A DNA stretch of 12,814 nt from JBFKAV01 sp041621405 (GCA_041621405.1 JBFKAV010000105.1:1-12814); one strand, 5' to 3'. Shown: positions 6,639 to 12,455, counted from the stretch's first letter. Notes: generated by a model from the letters alone, not told the origin. Numbers and translations are program-made.

Positions 6639-7484
6639 ATGCCCGACCGCCCGCTCCTCGCCGCAGTCATTGGATACCCGGTGCTGCATTCCCGCTCGCC
6701 GCTCATGCACAACCACTGGTTCGCCGAGCTGGGCCTGCCGGGGAGCTACGTGCCCTTGCTGATCAAGCCCGGCAAGCTGGGCCCGGCGCTGCGCGCGCTC
6801 GAACCCCTGGGCTTCGCTGGCTGCAACCTGACGATCCCGCACAAGCAGGAGGCGATGGGAATCGTCGACGAGGTGGACGAGGTGGCACGCCGGATCGGCG
6901 CGACCAGCTGCGTGGTGGTGCGCGAAGACGGCTCGCTCTTCGGCACCAACAACGACTCGAGGGGGTTCCTCGGCAACCTGCACGACGCCGCGCCGGACTG
7001 GCGCGCAGATGCCGGGCCGGCGGCTGTGATCGGCGCCGGCGGCGGCGCGCGGGCGGTGGTTCACGCGCTCCTGGCCGAGGGCGCGCCGGAGCTGCGGCTG
7101 GTGAACCGGACCCGGGGCCGGGCCGAGGCGCTGGCAGATGCGTTCGGCGGGCCGATCCGCGTCGTCGACTGGGAGGCTCGGTCCGCGGCGCTGGAGGGTG
7201 TGGCGACGGTCGTGAACACCACGAGCCAGGGGATGCAGGGTATGGCGCCCCTCGACCTGCCGCTCGACCGACTGCCGCGGGCGGCGCTGGCGGCCGACAT
7301 CGTCTACACGCCGCTCGAGACCGCGTTTCTCGCCGCGGCCAAGGCGCGCGGCAACGCCACGGTGGGCGGGCTCGGGATGCTGCTCTACCAGGGGCCGCCG
7401 GCCTGGAAGCTGTGGTTCGGGCTCGAGCCGAAGGTGACGACCGCGCTCAGGCGCAAGATGGAGGCGAGCATCCTTGGCCGCTGA
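6639..7484 (+). CDS. aroE: Shikimate dehydrogenase family protein with altered substrate-site residues (AroE2)
   Basis: A 281-residue AroE-family protein located 5 nt after the second aldolase-like gene. The substrate domain has SRSP (18-21), NLTIPHK with catalytic Lys69 and NND with catalytic Asp106. The coenzyme domain has GAGGGA (132-137) and NRT at 156-158, the usual NADP+-phosphate clamp, in contrast to the EKD of AroE1. Two normally conserved positions differ: the GA(V)NT motif that contacts shikimate reads GATSC (88-92), replacing Asn by Ser, and the NTD motif reads NND. The C-terminal ADIVYTPLETAFL and GLGMLLYQGPPAWKLWFG are otherwise family-typical. It probably reduces or oxidises a shikimate-like but different ring compound in the same pathway as the two upstream enzymes (inference). 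Confidence 0.88.
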   Translation: MPDRPLLAAVIGYPVLHSRSPLMHNHWFAELGLPGSYVPLLIKPGKLGPALRALEPLGFAGCNLTIPHKQEAMGIVDEVDEVARRIGATSCVVVREDGSLFGTNNDSRGFLGNLHDAAPDWRADAGPAAVIGAGGGARAVVHALLAEGAPELRLVNRTRGRAEALADAFGGPIRVVDWEARSAALEGVATVVNTTSQGMQGMAPLDLPLDRLPRAALAADIVYTPLETAFLAAAKARGNATVGGLGMLLYQGPPAWKLWFGLEPKVTTALRRKMEASILGR

Positions 7485-7502
7485 GGCGGCGGCCGGACCG
7501 CC

Positions 7503-7519
7503 ATTCCGCATGACGGAAA
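7503..7519. promoter_or_regulatory. Candidate regulator binding site, ATTCC-N7-GGAAA
   Basis: ATTCCGCATGACGGAAA contains the palindrome TTCCG-CATGA-CGGAA (7504-7518). It lies 75 nt before the dehydrogenase start, between AroE2 and that gene. The same TTCC-N7-GGAA geometry recurs at 9416-9434. This arrangement resembles operators of IclR-family regulators of aromatic catabolism (recalled, not checked). No strong promoter boxes are seen next to it. Confidence 0.45.
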
Positions 7520-7593
7520 GCCCCGCACACCCGCGTTGATTCCGCGCCGCCCCGCCCCACCCTGTCGCGGAAGACGAGGAAGGGGGACGGGCG

Positions 7594-8460
7594 ATGCAGG
7601 TCGGATTCGTGGGCGTCGGCGCGATGGGGGCGGCGATGGCGGGCCATGCGGCGGCGAAAGGGTTTTCGGTCCTGGCCCACGACACCGACTCCGAGGCGCT
7701 GGCGCGGGCCACGGCGTCCGGTGCGGTGCGGCCGGTGCGGGACATCGGCGAGATCGCCGGCCGGGCCGAGGCGGTGATCGTGGTGGTCGCCTCGGACACG
7801 CAGAGCCGCGCGGTGGTGGCGGCGCTGCTCGAGGCCGGAATGCGCGACGGAGCGGCTATGGCGGTGGCCGCCACCAACCATCCGCGGACGATGATCGAGC
7901 TGGCCGCCGAGTGCCGCGTCAGGGGCGTGGGCTTCGTCGACGCGCCAGTGGTCTACGGGCTACAGGGGGCGAAGGCGGGCACGCTGGTCTCGCTCTGCGG
8001 CGGCGCGGCGGAGGACCTGGAGAAGCTGCGGCCGGTGCTGATGAGCTATTCCCGCAGCGTCGAGCACATCGGCGCGGTGGGCTACGGCCAGCTCGCCAAG
8101 ACCTGCAACAACATGATGCACTGGGTCGCCTGCGTGGCGAACTACGAGGTGTTGGCGCTGGCGCGCGCCTGCGGAGCCGACGCGCAGGCGATGCGCGAAG
8201 TGCTGCTCAAGTGCCCGGCCCGCAACACCACGCTGGAGCGCTGGGACACGACGCGCTTCACCTGGCACGAGAAGGACATGGACGTGGCCCTGGAGCTGTC
8301 GCAGGAGGCGGGGCTGGCGCTGCCGCTGATGGGGCTCGTGGACCAGCTGGTGAAGCGCCTCGGCCCCGACCGGGTGCGCGAGCTGCTGCACGGGGACGAG
8401 GCGGAGTATCTCGGCCTGCCGATTCCGGTCCACCCGCTTGCCGGGGTGGTGCGAGGCTAG
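7594..8460 (+). CDS. NAD-binding beta-hydroxyacid dehydrogenase (3-hydroxyisobutyrate dehydrogenase family)
   Basis: A 288-residue member of the family that oxidises beta-hydroxy acids such as 3-hydroxyisobutyrate, tartronate semialdehyde or L-threonate. The Rossmann motif GFVGVGAMGAAMAG is at 4-17, and Asp30 at the end of the second strand suggests NAD+ preference. The catalytic lysine is Lys169 in GYGQLAKTCNN, with Asn172 and Asn173. The substrate motif DAPVVYGLQGAKAGTL (116-131) differs from the usual DAPVSGGxxGAxxGTL: the Ser-Gly normally near the substrate carboxylate is Val120-Tyr121, so the natural substrate is probably not 3-hydroxyisobutyrate. The ATG follows a purine-rich AGGAAGGGGGA. 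The gap of 109 nt from AroE2 with a candidate operator suggests a separately controlled or internally boosted transcript. Confidence 0.88.
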   Translation: MQVGFVGVGAMGAAMAGHAAAKGFSVLAHDTDSEALARATASGAVRPVRDIGEIAGRAEAVIVVVASDTQSRAVVAALLEAGMRDGAAMAVAATNHPRTMIELAAECRVRGVGFVDAPVVYGLQGAKAGTLVSLCGGAAEDLEKLRPVLMSYSRSVEHIGAVGYGQLAKTCNNMMHWVACVANYEVLALARACGADAQAMREVLLKCPARNTTLERWDTTRFTWHEKDMDVALELSQEAGLALPLMGLVDQLVKRLGPDRVRELLHGDEAEYLGLPIPVHPLAGVVRG

Positions 8461-8473
8461 CTCGTGGCGTACC

Positions 8474-8491
8474 GGGGCAGCTTGGAGCCCC
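8474..8491. terminator. Weak stem-loop between convergent genes
   Basis: GGGGC (8474-8478) and GCCCC (8487-8491) enclose an 8-nt loop, 14 nt after the dehydrogenase stop and on the far side of the convergent minus-strand gene. No T-run follows. It could help termination in either direction. Confidence 0.3.
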
Positions 8492-8539
8492 AAACTGACC
8501 GTCTTCCGCCTTGTGGCGAATGCCAGACTGCACACCCGC

Positions 8540-9253
8540 TTACTGGAATTTGCGTCGCTTAAAGGCCTTCACGTCGGCGGTCGAAAGCTGGAACCATTCG
8601 CCGTTCGCACGTTGGTCGGCGAAGCGGCGATGCCAGTAGGCCTCGATACCTGGAGGGTCATCGGTTCGGATTGCGTGAACCAATTCGACCTTCTCTGGGA
8701 GCGCAATACTGATCTGCTTCACGCGCTTCTCCAGCTCATCACTGCGGCCAATCTTGAAGTGGCTACCAGACTGGAGGAGATAGACCCAGCCTTCTGGCAC
8801 GTTAAATGTACCGGCACCTTCAGATGGAAGCGGGGGTGCCTTTACCTCAGGGAGGATTGAGATCAGGTCGTGCTCGCCCCTCTCAATTGCGCGATCGCGT
8901 AGAGCTGCGATCACTCCGTCCTTGCTGCCGAAATGCTTGGCGAAGGTATTATGACTGATGAAGCCGGGGGTTTCCCTTGCGTAGAAGCGCAGCTCGGCAC
9001 TGGAGGGGGGCTTGCCGTAGTGACGCCAGACCTCAGCATACCTGTCCAAGACCAGATCGCTGGGCAGGCGTTCCTGCCTGTCGTTGGGCGTCAGGCCTGC
9101 ATCAGCCACAGCGTCATTCCAGCGAAGCCATAGCTTCCCATACCAGTCGCTTTCAGCAATCCCAGTCTCCTGCTGAAAGATGCTCTTGCCGGGGGCTTTC
9201 CCACCATTCTCCCGTGCAAGGCGTCTGATCTCGCTAAGTATACGTTCTCTCAT
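8540..9253 (-). CDS. GIY-YIG nuclease-domain protein with homing-endonuclease-associated repeats
   Basis: A 237-residue protein on the minus strand. Residues about 3-57 and 65-125 look like two helix-turn-helix units of the homing endonuclease-associated repeat type (first ending LRWNDAVADAGL, second with HFGSKDGVIAAL), expected to bind DNA. Residues 155-231 resemble the MUG113/T5orf172 branch of the GIY-YIG superfamily: VYLL (157-160) and FKIGRS (166-171) stand for the two GIY/YIG strands, Arg177 follows, Glu204 in GIEAYWH is the likely metal ligand, and EWFQL (219-223) ends the domain. GC is about 53-55%, clearly below neighbours. It is convergent with the dehydrogenase and divergent from the cupins, so it is not part of the metabolic operon and looks acquired. 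No Shine-Dalgarno is visible before ATG 9253. Biological role unknown; a stand-alone homing or mobile nuclease, a defence nuclease or a regulator are all possible. Confidence 0.83.
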   Translation of the reverse strand: MRERILSEIRRLARENGGKAPGKSIFQQETGIAESDWYGKLWLRWNDAVADAGLTPNDRQERLPSDLVLDRYAEVWRHYGKPPSSAELRFYARETPGFISHNTFAKHFGSKDGVIAALRDRAIERGEHDLISILPEVKAPPLPSEGAGTFNVPEGWVYLLQSGSHFKIGRSDELEKRVKQISIALPEKVELVHAIRTDDPPGIEAYWHRRFADQRANGEWFQLSTADVKAFKRRKFQ

Positions 9254-9260
9254 GGCAGGA

Positions 9261-9288
9261 AGTTTGACGGTGGTGAGGACGCTGTCAA
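9261..9288 (-). promoter_or_regulatory. Candidate promoter of the GIY-YIG gene, possibly giving a leaderless mRNA
   Basis: On the minus strand TTGACA (9288-9283) is a perfect -35 box, followed after 16 nt by CAAACT (9266-9261), a poor -10 box. Only 7 nt separate that box from the ATG at 9253, so transcription would begin at or next to the start codon, which agrees with the missing ribosome site. Confidence 0.4.
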
Positions 9289-9368
9289 CGTCCCGCGGCG
9301 GGTGCGCATCGTTTGTGGCGACGGAAAACCAAAGCGGTCATCGAGTTGATTGCTGAGAACGGCAACTT

Positions 9369-9385
9369 CGTCCGCAACGCGGACG
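9369..9385. repeat. 17-bp perfect palindrome/hairpin in the divergent intergenic region
   Basis: CGTCCGC (9369-9375), AAC, GCGGACG (9379-9385). It lies upstream of the cupin operator and promoter. It could be an additional protein-binding site or a short hairpin; nothing decides between them. Confidence 0.35.
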
Positions 9386-9415
9386 TCGATCACCCACTTG
9401 AACCCACGCCGGTGA

Positions 9416-9434
9416 TGTTCCGATATATGGAACA
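9416..9434. promoter_or_regulatory. Candidate operator TGTTCC-N7-GGAACA upstream of the cupin promoter
   Basis: TGTTCCGATATATGGAACA is a 19-bp palindrome with 6-bp arms. It sits 8 nt upstream of the -35 box at 9443, so its centre would fall near -54 relative to the predicted start of transcription, a position suited to an activator. It shares the TTCC-N7-GGAA core with the site at 7503-7519. An IclR-type regulator is a reasonable guess; none is encoded in the window. Confidence 0.55.
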
Positions 9435-9442
9435 CCGTACCG

Positions 9443-9472
9443 TTGACGGGAAAGCGGCACGGGCAGTAGAAT
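9443..9472 (+). promoter_or_regulatory. Sigma70-like promoter of the cupin-tctC operon
   Basis: TTGACG (9443-9448) and TAGAAT (9467-9472), each matching the consensus at five of six positions, are separated by 18 nt. The predicted transcript starts near 9479 and leaves a leader of about 22 nt containing GGGGGAGG (9489-9496) before ATG 9501. Confidence 0.6.
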
Positions 9473-9500
9473 TGCAGCAGGGTAGGCCGGGGGAGGCACC

Positions 9501-10079
9501 ATGGCTGAGGACAGTCCCGAGCGCGGCATCGGCGACAACAGCGAGACGGGCCGCGAGAAGGTGGTCTGGGAGCGTTGGACCAGGAAGCGCACCTTCGTCC
9601 GCGCGCTCGAGGGGACCTACGGCGAGCTGAAGCGCGAACTCTACAACCAGCCGCGCGTCTACAAGACCTCGGATCTGAAGTGGAAGGGCGGCCCGCAGAA
9701 CTTCGGCAAGAAGGTGATCAACCCGCAGGCCAACAAGATCGCCCAGTCGATCGAGGCCCATATCGACGCCTTCGCGCCCAAGGGCTACGGCCAGATCCAT
9801 GGCCACATGAACTCGGCGGTGTTCTTCGTCCTGAAGGGCAAGGGCCACGACGTCCACGACGGCCGGCGGATCGACTGGGAGGCGGGCGACGCGCTGATCG
9901 TCGAGAACGCCTGCGTGCACCAGCATCTGAACGACAGCGACGACGAGACCTTCGTGCTGGTGCTGAAGGCCAAGCCGCTCTTCCTCTTCATGCACATGAT
10001 CTTCCAGAAGATGGTCAAGTTCCCGCCCGAGGAACCGGTGCCCGGCCACGAGGGCTACGCGCCCCCGGCGCATCTCTGA
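9501..10079 (+). CDS. Cupin-domain protein 1
   Basis: A 192-residue single-cupin protein. After a charged N-terminus, the barrel spans about 80-165. Motif 1 reads YGQIHGHMNSAVFFVLKGKG, with His100 and His102 but Ala106 where the usual metal-binding Glu stands. Motif 2 reads GDALIVENACVHQHLN, with His140 (and His142). This leaves a three-histidine site like that of gentisate dioxygenase-type cupins rather than the common three-His-one-Glu site. The start has a strong GGGGGAGG ribosome site. It is first in an operon with a second cupin 12 nt downstream and a TctC-type receptor. It may be a ring-cleaving dioxygenase subunit, an isomerase or a sensor; the family alone does not fix the function. 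Confidence 0.85.
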   Translation: MAEDSPERGIGDNSETGREKVVWERWTRKRTFVRALEGTYGELKRELYNQPRVYKTSDLKWKGGPQNFGKKVINPQANKIAQSIEAHIDAFAPKGYGQIHGHMNSAVFFVLKGKGHDVHDGRRIDWEAGDALIVENACVHQHLNDSDDETFVLVLKAKPLFLFMHMIFQKMVKFPPEEPVPGHEGYAPPAHL

Positions 10080-10091
10080 GGGAGGCGAGGA

Positions 10092-10682
10092 ATGGACCCG
10101 CAGACCTTCGTCGACGCCACCGAGCGCGAACGGGCCCGCCAGGGCGCACACGAGGTCTCGTTCTACAGGGAGGCGCTCGAGGCGAGCCGGCGGTTCCGCC
10201 GCGACTACGCCGCCCGCATGAACGTGGTGAAATGGAACGAGATGCCGATGGAACGCTCGGCCGACGGGCTGATCAAGCACGTCATCAACGAGCGGATGGA
10301 CACCAAGGAGTGTTGCATCGACATCTACATGCAGTTCCTTCCGCCGGGGAAGGCCACCGGCACCAGCCGGCACCTCTCCGAGGAGATCGCCTTCGTGATC
10401 GAGGGCACCGGCCACGACCTGCACTACGACGTCCAGTTCGAGTGCAAGGACAGCTTCGAGTGGACCTGGGACACGACGCCGAAGAAGTATGAATGGGGCC
10501 CGGGCGATTTCGTCTACATCCCGCCCTACGTCGCCCACAAGCGGTTCAACGCCTCGGATGTCGAGGCGCGGGTGATCGTGTGCAACAGCCGGGTGATGAA
10601 GGCGATCGGGCTCGACTGGTTCGACCAGCTGGAGCCTGCCGAAGGCTTCGAGGATGTCTGGGTTCCCCCGGCGGACGAGTGA
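10092..10682 (+). CDS. Cupin-domain protein 2
   Basis: A 196-residue cupin protein, second in the operon, preceded by GGGAGGCGAGG. An N-terminal Arg/Glu-rich helical region (1-45) precedes the barrel (about 60-168). Motif 1 reads GTSRHLSEEIAFVIEGTG: His94 and Glu98 are kept, but the first His of the HxH pair is Ser92. Motif 2 reads GPGDFVYIPPYVAHKRFN with His149. A long insertion (DVQFECKDSFEWTWDTTPKK, 113-132) separates the motifs. The metal set is therefore complementary to that of cupin 1, which lacks the Glu but has both histidines. The two may form a mixed complex that replaces a two-cupin enzyme (inference). Function unknown. Confidence 0.85.
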   Translation: MDPQTFVDATERERARQGAHEVSFYREALEASRRFRRDYAARMNVVKWNEMPMERSADGLIKHVINERMDTKECCIDIYMQFLPPGKATGTSRHLSEEIAFVIEGTGHDLHYDVQFECKDSFEWTWDTTPKKYEWGPGDFVYIPPYVAHKRFNASDVEARVIVCNSRVMKAIGLDWFDQLEPAEGFEDVWVPPADE

Positions 10683-10692
10683 TCCGGAGGAT

Positions 10693-10727
10693 GGCGGGCG
10701 CTAGGCCTGAAGAAGCCTGCTCCCGCC
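10693..10727 (+). promoter_or_regulatory. Stem-loop between cupin 2 and tctC
   Basis: GGCGGG (10693-10698) pairs with CCCGCC (10722-10727) and the inner AGGC (10703-10706) with GCCT (10715-10718), around CTGAAGAA. There is no T-run after it. It lies 20 nt before the TctC start and may act as an RNA-processing or stability element that raises receptor expression (inference). Confidence 0.45.
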
Positions 10728-10746
10728 GCTGAACAGGGAGAGAGGA

Positions 10747-12201
10747 ATGAAACATCTGATCGCGGCGGCCGCGCTGGCCGCCTCTCTGGCCGGGCCGGTC
10801 TGGGCGCAAGGCTACTACGACGGCAAGACCCTGACCTACATCATCGCCACCAGCCCCGGGGGCGGCTACGACACCTACGGCCGGCTCATCGGCAAGCACC
10901 TGGGCGACAAGCTCGGCGCGCGCACCGTGGTGTTCCAGAACATGCCCGGCGCGGGACATATCCTGGGGGCCAACTTCCTCTACAACTCGGCGCCCGACGG
11001 GCTGACCATCGGCACCTTCAACACCGGGCTCATCTACGCCCAGATCCTGGGCCAGGAGGGCGTGCAGTTCGACCTCAACCGGTTCTCCTGGATCGGCAAG
11101 GCGGCCTCGGATGCCCGCGTGATGGTGCTCTCCACCAACAGCGGGCTCTCGAGCTTCGAGGACCTGCAGAAGGTGGAGGCCCCGGTGCTCTTCGCCGCCT
11201 CGGGCGTGGGCTCGGCCAACTATACCGAGACCAAGCTCTTGACCTCGGCGCTCGATCTCAAGATCGACATGGTGGCCGGCTTCAACGGCAACGAGGGCGA
11301 GATGGCGATGATGCGCGGCGAGGTGGTGGGCCAGGTGGCCAGCCTCGAATCGCTCCGGCCCTTCGTCGATGCCGGCAACGGCTTCTTCGCGCTTTCAATC
11401 GGCGGCACGCTCGAGCCGCAGGCGATCGACTATGCCACCACCGACAAGGGCCGCTCGATCGTCAACCTGATCGACGCCAACTCGAACCTCGGGCGGTTGA
11501 CCGCCGCGCCGCCGGGTGTCGCGCCCGAGGTGCTGGAGGAGCTGCGCGACGCCTACATGGCTGTGATGGAGGACCCGGACTTCCTCGCCGAGGCCCAGGC
11601 GCTGAACCTGCCGATCGACCCCGCCCGCGGAGACCGCGTGGCGGAGCTCGTGGCAGCCGCGCTGCGGCAGAGCCCGGAGACGGTGGCGATCATCGCCGAG
11701 GCGACCGAGGTGGAGATCCCGACGGTGACGGTGAGCTCGGCGATCCTCTCGCTCGAGGACCGCAACAAGATCGTCGGATTCAGCGCCGACGGGCAGGACA
11801 TCACCGGCGAGGTCTCGGGCTCGCGGACGGCGCTCAGCATCAACGGCGAGACCGCCGAACGCGACGCGCTGGCGGTCGGCATGGAGTGCGAGTTCGAATA
11901 CGACCCCAATGCCTCGCCGATCGAGTTCGCGATGGTGAGCTGCACCGGCGAGGCCACCGCGGCGGCAATGGAGCTCGTCAAGGTGAGCTCGGAGATCCTG
12001 GCGCTGGCCGACGAGGGCAAGGTCGTCACCTTCTCGGCCGACGGTGCCGAGATGACGGGCGAGATCTCGGGCTCGCGCACCGCGCTGACCATTGCCGGCG
12101 CCGAGGCAAAGCGCGACGCGCTGGCGGTGGGGATGGCCTGCGAGTTCGAATACGACCCGGCCTCGGCCGAAATCGAGTTCAAGACGGTGTCCTGCAACTG
12201 A
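10747..12201 (+). CDS. tctC: TctC-family (tripartite tricarboxylate transporter) binding protein with duplicated C-terminal domain
   Basis: Periplasmic receptor of the TTT/Bug type. A signal peptide ends near VWA-Q (residues 1-20). Residues about 22-315 are a TctC-like binding domain: GKTLTYIIATSPGGGYDTYG, FQNMPGAGHILGANFLY, SAPDGLTIGTFNTG, and SWIGKAASDARVMVLS. The family normally ends near 320-330 residues; this one has 484. The extra C-terminus holds two copies of a 73-residue unit (see tandem repeat), each with two cysteines. No tctA or tctB membrane subunit is present, so it is an orphan receptor here, or works with components encoded elsewhere, or has a sensing role. A purine-rich AGGGAGAGAGG precedes ATG 10747, and a strong terminator follows the stop. 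Confidence 0.88.
   Translation: MKHLIAAAALAASLAGPVWAQGYYDGKTLTYIIATSPGGGYDTYGRLIGKHLGDKLGARTVVFQNMPGAGHILGANFLYNSAPDGLTIGTFNTGLIYAQILGQEGVQFDLNRFSWIGKAASDARVMVLSTNSGLSSFEDLQKVEAPVLFAASGVGSANYTETKLLTSALDLKIDMVAGFNGNEGEMAMMRGEVVGQVASLESLRPFVDAGNGFFALSIGGTLEPQAIDYATTDKGRSIVNLIDANSNLGRLTAAPPGVAPEVLEELRDAYMAVMEDPDFLAEAQALNLPIDPARGDRVAELVAAALRQSPETVAIIAEATEVEIPTVTVSSAILSLEDRNKIVGFSADGQDITGEVSGSRTALSINGETAERDALAVGMECEFEYDPNASPIEFAMVSCTGEATAAAMELVKVSSEILALADEGKVVTFSADGAEMTGEISGSRTALTIAGAEAKRDALAVGMACEFEYDPASAEIEFKTVSCN
11725..12195 (+). repeat. Tandem 73-residue domain duplication at the C-terminus of TctC
   Basis: Unit 1 is 11725-11943 and unit 2 is 11977-12195, both exactly 219 nt, with a 33-nt linker. 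By eye 49 of 73 residues are identical. Shared blocks include FSADG, SGSRTAL, RDALAVGM, CEFEYDP and VSC. Each unit carries one Cys after AVGM and one as its last residue, which could form a disulfide in the periplasm. I do not recognise a named domain. Confidence 0.85.
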
Positions 12202-12228
12202 CAACACCGGGGCCAACCCGGCACCTCC

Positions 12229-12263
12229 GGCGGGCGTCTTCGCGGCGCCCGCCTTTCTTTTTT
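12229..12263 (+). terminator. Rho-independent terminator of the cupin-tctC operon
   Basis: GGCGGGCG (12229-12236) and CGCCCGCC (12246-12253) form an 8-bp perfect stem with a 9-nt loop, followed directly by TTTCTTTTTT (12254-12263). It begins 28 nt after the tctC stop. This is the only canonical intrinsic terminator in the window. Confidence 0.85.
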
Positions 12264-12375
12264 CGGATGCAGGGGAGCGGGTACTTTCCCTCTGCGGACG
12301 AGGTGGACGTTTCGCGCTAGGGTGCCGCTAGTTTCTGTCTCCTTCATTGCAACCGGCACCTGAAAGACGTCCCAA

Positions 12376-12404
12376 TTGACGCCACTTTATGGCCGTGCCA
12401 GCAT
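12376..12404 (+). promoter_or_regulatory. Weak candidate promoter for the EamA-type gene
   Basis: TTGACG (12376-12381) is a good -35 box; after 17 nt CAGCAT (12399-12404) matches the -10 consensus at only three positions. Some promoter is needed because the terminator at 12229-12263 isolates the next gene. The rest of 12264-12455 shows only a GTGCCA direct repeat (12395-12400 and 12415-12420). Confidence 0.25.
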
Positions 12405-12455
12405 TTCCCAGCCTGTGCCAATCAGATAGCCCATTGCGATTCAGGGATACGTACC

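Larger units (their letters stand above)
8511..9321. repeat. 9-bp direct repeat TTGTGGCGA flanking the GIY-YIG gene
   Basis: Copies at 8511-8519 and 9313-9321, same orientation, bracket the minus-strand nuclease gene and its promoter (about 790 bp between them). This would fit a target duplication left by insertion of the gene, but a 9-base match between two flanks of this size can also arise by chance, and no terminal inverted repeats are evident. Confidence 0.3.

Noticed and set aside
6531..7877. Long minus-strand frame of 448 codons opposite AroE2
   Set aside because: Low-complexity translation with no recognisable domain, fully overlapping AroE2 and part of the dehydrogenase.
8438..8860. 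Plus-strand frame of 140 codons
   Set aside because: It is antisense to the GIY-YIG gene, whose minus-strand product has a clear domain structure.
9250..9435. Minus-strand frame of 61 codons and the plus-strand frame beginning at 9313 in the divergent region
   Set aside because: No recognisable domain or ribosome site, and both overlap the predicted promoter and operators. The stretch 9289-9415 could still be a decayed remnant, but I cannot show it.
12395..12420. GTGCCA direct repeat, copies 20 nt apart, before the EamA-type gene
   Set aside because: Six bases is too short to claim an operator, and no third copy or symmetry supports it.
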